Of a stretch of DNA of 64,000 nucleotides, positions 57,991 to 64,000 are shown one piece after another; the first letter of the stretch is position 1; each line of letters starts with the position of its first letter. The notes under the pieces were generated by a model. The model was not told the origin of the DNA and did not search any database. It worked only from the letters and a program-made list of their open reading frames with translations. The DNA lies in assembly GCF_020042665.1 (NCBI RefSeq), contig NZ_CP083376.1, positions 4,128,001 through 4,192,000 of the forward strand, in the 5' to 3' direction. Source of the DNA: Pseudoxanthomonas sp. X-1 (GTDB lineage: Bacteria > Pseudomonadota > Gammaproteobacteria > Xanthomonadales > Xanthomonadaceae). A program made the position numbers and the translations under genes.

Positions 57991-58688
57991 GCGCCCTGCT
58001 CGAGGCGGCCGATCAGGTCGCGCAGGTGCGTCATCGAGGCCAGCGCCATGTAGATCGGCTCCAGATGGCCCGCATGCGCCAGCGCCTGCAGCGCCGCGCC
58101 GTCCAGCGCGCGCAGGCGCTCCTCGTGGATGGTGTAGAAGCCGCGCAGCTGAAGCGGCTGGCCGCCCGTCAGCTTCACGTCCAGCACGAAGGACTCCAGC
58201 AGTTCATGCGACAGCAGGGCCTGGATGAAGGCGTCGTTGCCGGCCAGCCCGTCGTGCAGGGTGCGCAGCAGCGCGACCATGTGCTGCAGCAGCGGCGCGT
58301 GGCCGCCGTGTTCGAGGAACAGCGGCTCGCCCTGCGGATCGATGCGCGGATGCTCCAGGTCGACATGCAGCATCGGTTCGCCCTGCGCGTCGTGCCCGAT
58401 CGCGAACGGCTGGCGCTCGACCGCCATCGGCACATAGTGGGCATCCCAGCGATCGCCGCGCAGGAACAGGTTCTGCCCCGGCTGCAGGCCCAGCAGCGCC
58501 AGCGGATGGAAGCGGCCCTGCGCGTCCTTCTGGAACACGATCGGGTAATAGGCCTGCAGCGCGCGAAACTCGCCCGGGAAGGTCACCACGGACATCGCCG
58601 CATCGTCCACCCCCGCGCCGTGGCGGGTGGACACGCGCAGGTCGCGATGATCGATGTTGTTGAGCAGGGCGTGGCGCGGCATCGGCAT
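57987..58688 (-). CDS. SapC family protein
   Basis: The 233-residue soluble protein matches the SapC family, named from the Campylobacter S-layer locus, of unknown function. Signatures are LRVSTRHGA, FPGEFRALQAYYPIVFQKD, PLALLGLQPGQNLFL, WDAHYVPMAVERQPFAIG and HELLESFVLDVKLTGG. It has no signal peptide. It lies nine bases after halogenase 2 and overlaps the cupin gene by four bases. SapC homologues recur beside halogenase-like and cupin genes in receptor loci of Xanthomonads and Caulobacterales, which suggests a joint role. Confidence 0.9.
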   Translation of the reverse strand: MPMPRHALLNNIDHRDLRVSTRHGAGVDDAAMSVVTFPGEFRALQAYYPIVFQKDAQGRFHPLALLGLQPGQNLFLRGDRWDAHYVPMAVERQPFAIGHDAQGEPMLHVDLEHPRIDPQGEPLFLEHGGHAPLLQHMVALLRTLHDGLAGNDAFIQALLSHELLESFVLDVKLTGGQPLQLRGFYTIHEERLRALDGAALQALAHAGHLEPIYMALASMTHLRDLIGRLEQGA

Positions 58689-58697
58689 TCCTGAGGA

Positions 58698-60248
58698 TCA
58701 AAGGCGGGGCAGGCCGTGGGCCTTGATGTGCTCGACCAGCGCACGGTGGCTGGGCAGCGCCGGCAGCATGCGCTGCACCAGCGCCGCGCTCTCGGCGAAA
58801 CAGGCCTGCGCGGCCTGCAGGTCTTCCGAGCGCCGCGCGGGGCGGGGTTCCGGACGCACGCCCATGCCGTAGAGGATGTACTGCCAGCTGGCCGAAGGAA
58901 AGATCTCCTCGCTGCGCGGAAAATCGCTGCGCGAGGGCGACTGGTGGCGCCACAGCTGCAGCAGCTCCCGCAGGCGCGGCGGCACGCTGGCGTCCTCGCG
59001 ATGCGCCCGCCAGTAGGGCATCGTCCGGCGGCTGAGCACGTAGTGCAGCTTGAGGAACTCGATCACGCGCTGCCAGCGGTAGGCGAAGGTCTCGTTGAAA
59101 CGCGCGGCCAGCAGGTCCATGTCGGCGCGCGTGGCCGGCATCTCGTCGGCCAGGCGCGCGGCCGCCAGTTCGACCAGCACCAGCGAGGAGGCCTCCAGCG
59201 GCTCGACGAAGCCGCTGGCCAGGCCGACCGCCACGCAATTGCGATGCCAGGGCGTGGGCCGATAGCCCGGCTGGAGATCGATGCGCCGCGCCGGCGGCAG
59301 CGTCGCCGCGGCGGGGCCGCCGGTGGCTTCGACATAGGCCCGCAGATCCGCCTCGGCCTCCTCGTCGGAGGTGAACGCGCTGCTGTACACATGGCCCACG
59401 CCGCGCCGCGCCGACAGGCCGATGTCCCAGATCCAGCCGGCGCGCTGCGCCGTGGACAGTGTCTGGCACGCGATCGGCGCGTCCGGATCGGCGTAGGGCA
59501 CCTGCAGGGCCAAGGCGCGGTCGTTGAACAGCGTGTCCGAGACGCCGACCGGTGCGATGCCGTAGTGCGCGCCCAGCAGCAGCGCGCGCAGGCCGGTGCA
59601 GTCCACGAACAGGTCGCCCTCGAGCGCGGGCTGGTCGCGCACCGCCAGCGCGGCGATATCGCCGTTCTCGTGGCTGAGCACCGCGTCCATGTGGCCGACG
59701 ATGTGCCGCACGCCGAGGCGTTCGACGCAGTGCTGGCGCAGGAAGGCGCCGAGCCGGGTCGCGTCCAGGTGATAGGCGTAGTTGGCGACCGCGGCGAACT
59801 CGGGGGTCGCGAACTGCTTGGGCCCGCGCCCGGCGTCGCACAGATGCGGCTGGAAGCAGGCCAGGTGCGCGAAGGGCACAGCGCCCTGCGCCGCCCAGGC
59901 CACGGCCAGCTGCGTCTCGCCGTAGCCCTTGGGCAGGGTGAAGGGATGGGTGTAGCGATCGTGCGCGCCGCCGTCGACCCAGCCGACGAACTGCGAGCCC
60001 TGCTTGAAGGTCGCATCGCAGGCGCGGACGAAGTCCGCCTCGCCCACGCCGATCCGGCGCAGCGTGTCGCGCATGGTCGGCCAGGTGCCCTCGCCGACGC
60101 CGATCGCCGGCACGTCGGGCGACTCGAGCACGCTCACCCGCAGCGTGGGGCCGTGGCGATCGCGATGCTCGGCGGCGATCAGTCCGGCCGTCAGCCAGCC
60201 GGCCGAGCCGCCGCCCACGATCACCACATGCCGGATTGCCTCGTCCAT
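58698..60248 (-). CDS. Flavin-dependent halogenase-family protein 2
   Basis: The 516-residue protein is a paralogue of halogenase 1. FAD motif VGGGSAGWLTAGL, GVGEGTWPTM, Lys82 in ATFKQGSQF and Glu in VEPLEASSLVLVE are present. The WxWxIP halogenase signature is changed to WIWDIGL in RAGWIWDIGLSARR, with Pro replaced by Gly. The active site may thus have altered specificity or activity. The start at 60248 has GGGAA at about five bases; a longer frame upstream has no support. A strong hairpin lies 39 bases upstream of the start, and the receptor gene lies upstream in the same direction. Confidence 0.9.
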   Translation of the reverse strand: MDEAIRHVVIVGGGSAGWLTAGLIAAEHRDRHGPTLRVSVLESPDVPAIGVGEGTWPTMRDTLRRIGVGEADFVRACDATFKQGSQFVGWVDGGAHDRYTHPFTLPKGYGETQLAVAWAAQGAVPFAHLACFQPHLCDAGRGPKQFATPEFAAVANYAYHLDATRLGAFLRQHCVERLGVRHIVGHMDAVLSHENGDIAALAVRDQPALEGDLFVDCTGLRALLLGAHYGIAPVGVSDTLFNDRALALQVPYADPDAPIACQTLSTAQRAGWIWDIGLSARRGVGHVYSSAFTSDEEAEADLRAYVEATGGPAAATLPPARRIDLQPGYRPTPWHRNCVAVGLASGFVEPLEASSLVLVELAAARLADEMPATRADMDLLAARFNETFAYRWQRVIEFLKLHYVLSRRTMPYWRAHREDASVPPRLRELLQLWRHQSPSRSDFPRSEEIFPSASWQYILYGMGVRPEPRPARRSEDLQAAQACFAESAALVQRMLPALPSHRALVEHIKAHGLPRL

Positions 60249-60286
60249 CGCGCTTCCCGAACCTTCAGCCTGCCTATCAAACGCGA

Positions 60287-60312
60287 CGGGCCACTGGTTT
60301 GCCAGTGGCCCG
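60287..60312 (-). terminator. Hairpin between receptor and halogenase 2 genes
   Basis: CGGGCCACTGG and its complement form a perfect 11-bp stem with a four-base loop, between the TonB-receptor stop and the halogenase start. Downstream on the minus strand only a weak T-rich stretch (GTTTG) follows, so partial termination, attenuation or RNA processing is possible. Confidence 0.6.
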
Positions 60313-60370
60313 TGCGCCGCGTCCACCCGCCACGCGGCGTTTCCCGCAACGCCTCGGCCCCCACCTCGTC

Positions 60371-60449
60371 GTTCCCGCGAAGGCGGGACCCCAACGACTC
60401 GATGCGGCGGGCCGAAGGCGCCGGATTCCCGCTTTCGCGGGAATCACGG
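60371..60449. repeat. Paired dRS3-like inverted repeats
   Basis: GTTCCCGCGAAGGCGGGAC (60371-60389) and GGATTCCCGCTTTCGCGGGAATCACGG (60423-60449) face each other in opposite orientation around a short spacer. They lie just after the TonB-receptor stop. Each contains the ATTCCC-N8-GGGAAT type palindrome also found at 44979-45005 and 52904-52923. Confidence 0.8.
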
Positions 60450-60461
60450 CCCTGCGTGCGC

Positions 60462-63400
60462 TCAGAACTTGTAGCGCGCGCCGAACATGTAGCGCGGCCC
60501 GAACTGCTCCAGCGAGTAGATCTGGTGCTTGTTGCGGCCGTGCACGCGGGTGGACTCGTCGGTCACGTTGATGCCTTCCAGCGACACGCTGAAGTGGTCG
60601 TTGAACTCATAGCTGAAGCTGAGATCCAGCTGGCCATAGGCTTCGACGTAGAGCGGGTTGTCGCCCTTGCCATCGCCCAGGGCGCTGAGGAACTCGTCGC
60701 GCCAGTTGTACGCCGCGCGCGCCTGCCACGGGCCCTTGTCGTAGAACACCACGAAGTTGGCCGTGTCGCTCAGGCCGGTCAGCGCGAACTGGGTGCCCAG
60801 CACGCCGTTGTTGTAGGTCAGGCCCGAATCGACCTTGGTGTAGTTGGCCGCCACACCGAAGCCGGTCTCGCCGAACACGTGCTGGATGTTGAATTCCCAG
60901 CCATCGAGCTTGTCCGAGCGGTTGTTGACCGGCTTGGAGATGTTGAACTCCAGCACCGGGTCGCCCGGCTGGCCGACGATGCTGCCATTGGCCGCGTTCA
61001 CGCCCGGGTCGCCGTCGTGGTTGGCGAAGATGTAGTCGCGGATGCAGGGACGGTCGGTCTGCGCGCAGCCGGCGGCCACGGCCTCGTTCCAGTACGCGCC
61101 ACCGGCGGGGGTGTACAGGTCCGGGATCGGGGTCTCGCGCTGGGTCTGGCGGGCAATGAAGTTGTCGATCTTCTTGTAGAAGTAGCCGACCGAGACATAG
61201 CTGCCCTCGGCGTAGTACCACTCCCAGGACAGGTCCAGGTTCCTGGACACCAGCGGCTTGAGCGCCGGGTTGCCCGAACCGCCGCCGCCGCCGTCGTAGC
61301 GCGCGGGGCTGCCGAGCGTCTGCGCGGCATTCAGGTCACCCCAGTTGGGACGGCCGATGGTCTTGCCGGCGCTGAAGCGCAGCTTCATGTCCGAGGTCAG
61401 GTCCAGACCCAGGTCCAGGTTCGGCAGCCAGTACTTGTAGTCGCCGCCGAGGGTGTAGAACTCGTTGCCCTGGTAGACCAGGTTGAACTCGTTGGCGCTG
61501 GCCCAGTTGACCGCCACCGGCGCCGGCTGCAGCGCCGAGGCGGTGACCTTGGTGTCCTCGTAGCGCACGCCGACGGCCACGCTCAGCGGCATGGACAGGT
61601 CGTAGGTGTTGCTCCACTCCAGGTAGGCGCTGTGCGACTTCTCCTGCACGCGGCTGTCGCCCACCGTGCGGCTGGCCGAGCTGCCCGGCACCGCGGCGCC
61701 GGAATAGTCGGTCGAGGCCAGGTAGTCCTCCGGCACGCCCAGGCCGGCGTTGGTGCGGGCATTGGCCGCGGCCTGGCGCATGGCCTCGAAGTCGAACAGG
61801 AAGAACGCATCGGAGAAGGCCGGGCTGTTGGCGCCGCCGCCGTCGAAGTAGTCGCCCATGTGCGCCAGCTTGAACAGCGAATCGTCATAGGCGCCCGGGC
61901 CGGCGGGCACGTTGCCGCCCCAGGTGTCCAGCTGCACGTTGGTGAAGGCCGAGCGGTTCTTGTACTCGGTGCTGGACACGCCGAAGTTCAGCTTCGAGTA
62001 GTCCTCGAACTGGAACTGGCCGGACAGCTGGCCCTGCTTGATCTTGGCCTTCTGGTAGTCGTTGCGGAACACCGAACCGGTGGCCTGCATCATCGACGGG
62101 TCGATCTCGCTCATGCCCGGCGGCAGGTTGAGCATCAGGATCGGGAAGTCGCCGCTCATGTCGAAGCCGGCGCCCTGGCGGAAGAAGCCGGCGGTGGACA
62201 TGGTGTTGCTGGAGCCGTACGGGCTGTCCGGGCGCGACTCGGCGCTGGAGTCGTGGTAGTCGAAGTTCAGGCTGAAGCTGTCGGTCACGCGCCAGTCGAC
62301 GTTGAAGCCCAGCGACTTGTTCTCATGCACCACGGCGGTCTTGGACGCGCCCATGGCCAGGTCCGAGCAGCCCGGGTCGGTCGCGCCGCCCGGATAGACG
62401 CGCGGCGTGCAGCCGTAGGTCTCGTGATAGGTCAGCGGCGAGGAACCGGAGCCATCGGTCCACGAACTCTGGTCCGGCGTGAAGTTGAACCACACCGACA
62501 TGTCGTTGCGCGCCGACTGGATCTTGTTTTCCGAGTAGGTGTAGTCGAGCGTGGCGGTCAGGTTGTCGGTGGGCGCGAACTGGAAGGCCAGCTGGCCGTT
62601 GGTGCGCTGGCGATGCACCGAATTGACCGAGTAGCCCAGGCTCTGCGGCATCGAATACACATCGTTCGGGCCCGGACGGTTGGTGACGTTGGGCGAGGCG
62701 GCCAGCGCGCCGTTCGGGCCGCCCACGCCGTTGGCCTGCGGGGTATCGATGTAGGTCTGCCAGCCGTTGCCCGGCGCGACCTGGGCCAGGGCCGACCCGG
62801 ACTCGCGGTCCTGGCGGCTGGCGCTCAGCGAGACGCCGAAGCGGTTGTCGGCCCAGGTGTTGCTGAAGATGCCGGAGATTTCCGGCGTGACGCTTTTGCC
62901 CTCGTAATGGCCCGGCAGATCGTCGTCGGAGGTGTCCACCACGCCCTTGACGCCGGCGCTGGCGTGGAAGCCCGGGTTCTCCAGCGGACGGGCGGTCTTG
63001 ATGTTGATCGTGGCGCCGATGCCGCCGGCCGGGGTGCTGGCGCGGCTGGTCTTATAGACCTCCACCGCCGAGATCGCCTCGGAGGCCAGGTCGGAGAACT
63101 CGAACGCGCGGCCGCCGGTGGCGGTCGGCATCTGGCGGCCGTTGAGCAGCACCAGGTTGAAGTCCGGCCCGACGCCGCGCACGGTGACCTTGGAGCCTTC
63201 GCCGTTGCTGCGGTCGATGGACACGCCGGTGATGCGCTGCAGGGACTCGGCCAGGTTGGTGTCCGGGAACTTGCCCATGTCCTCGGCGACGATGCCGTCG
63301 ACCACGCCCTGCGAATCGCGCTTGAGGTTGGCCGAGGACATCATGCTCTGGCGGATGCCCTTGACCTGCACCGCATCCAGGTTGGTGGCATCGGTACTGG

Positions 63401-63548
63401 ATTGCGCGCTGGCATTGCCCGGCGTGGCCTGTGCGGCCGAACCGCCGGACGGTTCCGGCGCCGTCTGCGCGGCGGCCGTCGTGGACAACGCGACCAGCAT
63501 CGCCGACACCAGCAACTGCCGACGCGGCATGGCAACCATGTGCTTCAT
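60462..63548 (-). CDS. TonB-dependent receptor
   Basis: The 1028-residue outer-membrane protein has a signal peptide (MPRRQLLVSAMLVALSTTAAAQ), an Ala/Ser/Thr-rich linker, a plug domain (DAVQVKGIRQSMMSSANLKRDSQGVVDGI, SVTGVSIDRSNGEGSKVTVRGVGPDFNLVLLNGR with minor changes) and a beta-barrel ending FGPRYMFGARYKF with terminal Phe. It belongs to the large Xanthomonad/Caulobacter type (about 900-1050 residues) that imports plant- or chitin-derived glycans, not siderophores. The start at 63548 has GGAGGG at four bases. A LacI-type operator lies 90 bases upstream, and the halogenase-SapC-cupin genes follow on the same strand. Confidence 0.95.
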   Translation of the reverse strand: MKHMVAMPRRQLLVSAMLVALSTTAAAQTAPEPSGGSAAQATPGNASAQSSTDATNLDAVQVKGIRQSMMSSANLKRDSQGVVDGIVAEDMGKFPDTNLAESLQRITGVSIDRSNGEGSKVTVRGVGPDFNLVLLNGRQMPTATGGRAFEFSDLASEAISAVEVYKTSRASTPAGGIGATINIKTARPLENPGFHASAGVKGVVDTSDDDLPGHYEGKSVTPEISGIFSNTWADNRFGVSLSASRQDRESGSALAQVAPGNGWQTYIDTPQANGVGGPNGALAASPNVTNRPGPNDVYSMPQSLGYSVNSVHRQRTNGQLAFQFAPTDNLTATLDYTYSENKIQSARNDMSVWFNFTPDQSSWTDGSGSSPLTYHETYGCTPRVYPGGATDPGCSDLAMGASKTAVVHENKSLGFNVDWRVTDSFSLNFDYHDSSAESRPDSPYGSSNTMSTAGFFRQGAGFDMSGDFPILMLNLPPGMSEIDPSMMQATGSVFRNDYQKAKIKQGQLSGQFQFEDYSKLNFGVSSTEYKNRSAFTNVQLDTWGGNVPAGPGAYDDSLFKLAHMGDYFDGGGANSPAFSDAFFLFDFEAMRQAAANARTNAGLGVPEDYLASTDYSGAAVPGSSASRTVGDSRVQEKSHSAYLEWSNTYDLSMPLSVAVGVRYEDTKVTASALQPAPVAVNWASANEFNLVYQGNEFYTLGGDYKYWLPNLDLGLDLTSDMKLRFSAGKTIGRPNWGDLNAAQTLGSPARYDGGGGGSGNPALKPLVSRNLDLSWEWYYAEGSYVSVGYFYKKIDNFIARQTQRETPIPDLYTPAGGAYWNEAVAAGCAQTDRPCIRDYIFANHDGDPGVNAANGSIVGQPGDPVLEFNISKPVNNRSDKLDGWEFNIQHVFGETGFGVAANYTKVDSGLTYNNGVLGTQFALTGLSDTANFVVFYDKGPWQARAAYNWRDEFLSALGDGKGDNPLYVEAYGQLDLSFSYEFNDHFSVSLEGINVTDESTRVHGRNKHQIYSLEQFGPRYMFGARYKF

Positions 63549-63637
63549 AAGACCCTCCCCAGGCACGAAATGACAAACGCCGCGCTAGCCCCCGATGGAG
63601 GCCCCCTCACGGCAGTGGTGCGCCGTTTTGTCAGAGG

Positions 63638-63653
63638 GTGACAGCGCTGTCAC
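63638..63653. promoter_or_regulatory. Perfect 16-bp LacI-type palindrome upstream of the receptor gene
   Basis: GTGACAGCGCTGTCAC is a perfect inverted repeat with the central CG typical of LacI-family operators. Its core TGACAGCGCTGTCA fits the form TGACARCGYTGTCA recalled for the NagR box of Xanthomonas. It is about 90 bases before the receptor start; no regulator gene is visible in the window. Confidence 0.7.
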
Positions 63654-63833
63654 GCCGCATCGCAGCACCGTGCCCGCAGGCCACGCGCCGCCACCGCAGG
63701 TGTCGGCCGATGCGGCTTGCGCCATAAGGCCCTGCGGCGGGGCTGGAAGCGATTACGCATCGCCGCGCTCCGATGACAACGTTGGTCACGCGAGTGACCG
63801 AGGAGACATCGGCGCCCCTCCGCCCCGCCGCCG

Positions 63834-64000
63834 TCAGTGCGCGGGTTTTTGCGCGGCCTGCACGCCCTGCATCAGGCGGTCGGTCCAGGCGATGCCGATG
63901 GCCGAGAGGATGAAGACGCAGTGGATGATGGTCTGCCACAGCACGCCCTGCGGGGTCAGCGTGGAGCAGCCGGTGGTGCCGATGGCGCTGGCCGTGGCGG
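63834..64000 (-). CDS. YqhA-family membrane protein, C-terminal part
   Basis: Only the last 55 residues are in the window. The frame reads ATASAIGTTGCSTLT, VLWQTIIHCVFILSAIGIAW and TDRLMQGVQAAQKPAH before the stop at 63834. This resembles the C-terminus of E. coli YqhA (UPF0114/TIGR00645), a small inner-membrane protein of unknown function, with the shared IIHxxFxLSA and DRL pattern. The 5' end lies beyond the right edge. It is on the same strand as the receptor gene but separated by the receptor promoter region, so it is upstream of that promoter and independent. Confidence 0.75.
   Translation of the reverse strand, partial: ATASAIGTTGCSTLTPQGVLWQTIIHCVFILSAIGIAWTDRLMQGVQAAQKPAH

Noticed and set aside
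58716..63641. A plus-strand frame of 1641 codons opposite the halogenase and receptor genes
   Set aside because: It is antisense to genes with complete catalytic and barrel motifs and its translation is low-complexity. No ribosome-binding site or family match is seen.

Overview
This 64 kb window is high-GC chromosomal DNA from a gammaproteobacterium, most likely family Xanthomonadaceae/Lysobacteraceae (Pseudoxanthomonas, Luteimonas, Lysobacter or Stenotrophomonas type). The evidence is gene content and order (hemD-hemX-hemY, glnA-glnK-amtB-ntrB-ntrC, ergothioneine genes, a large TonB receptor next to flavin halogenases and a SapC protein), frequent GTG/TTG starts with four-base overlaps, and several families of palindromic intergenic repeats. 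I see no transposase, integrase, phage gene, CRISPR array, rRNA or tRNA. The window looks like core chromosome decorated with small repeats rather than an inserted island.

Layout. 0-10.6 kb: a secreted protein, a hotdog thioesterase, the haem-associated operon hemD-hemX-hemY (+), a DUF4349 lipoprotein, an MFS exporter, a FadI-type thiolase, a conserved unknown protein and two tandem Cu/Zn superoxide dismutases. 10.7-17.8 kb: a complete nitrogen-control block on the minus strand, read as glnA, glnK, amtB, ntrB, ntrC. A sigma-54 promoter and two NtrC boxes lie upstream of glnA, and a third NtrC-like box sits in a hairpin that contains the ntrB start codon. uppP diverges from glnA. 18-25 kb: PEBP protein, YheT hydrolase, PlsC, PaaI-type thioesterase, then a tightly packed SixA/YceI/phospholipase D run and a ParA-like ATPase. 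25-35 kb: a Ycf46-type AAA ATPase, an unknown protein, an unknown secreted protein, an AEC permease, a giant fused 2-oxoacid:ferredoxin oxidoreductase and IlvA. 35.6-39.4 kb: ergothioneine genes egtB-egtD-DUF3253 with a divergent EgtE-like PLP enzyme. 39.4-40.2 kb: a 0.7 kb inverted-repeat element whose stems covary. 40.2-45 kb: an osmoprotectant-type ABC importer with fused binding protein and permease, an acyltransferase and an MltB-type transglycosylase. 45-52 kb: DUF938 protein, a three-gene phosphorelay (membrane kinase, single-domain regulator, REC-kinase-REC hybrid), the periplasmic glucan protein OpgD and a UspA protein. 53-55 kb: uvrD.

55.4-63.7 kb is the most interesting part. It is a one-direction cluster of a TonB-dependent receptor, a flavin-dependent halogenase-like protein, SapC, a cupin_8 protein and a second halogenase-like protein. 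A perfect 16-bp LacI-type palindrome lies about 90 bp upstream of the receptor gene. The arrangement suggests regulated uptake of a substrate across the outer membrane, linked to a flavin/cupin enzyme set of unknown chemistry. The right edge holds the end of a YqhA-family gene.

Genes were identified from recognisable protein motifs and context, without database searches. Start codons were chosen from ribosome-binding sites, overlaps and family length.
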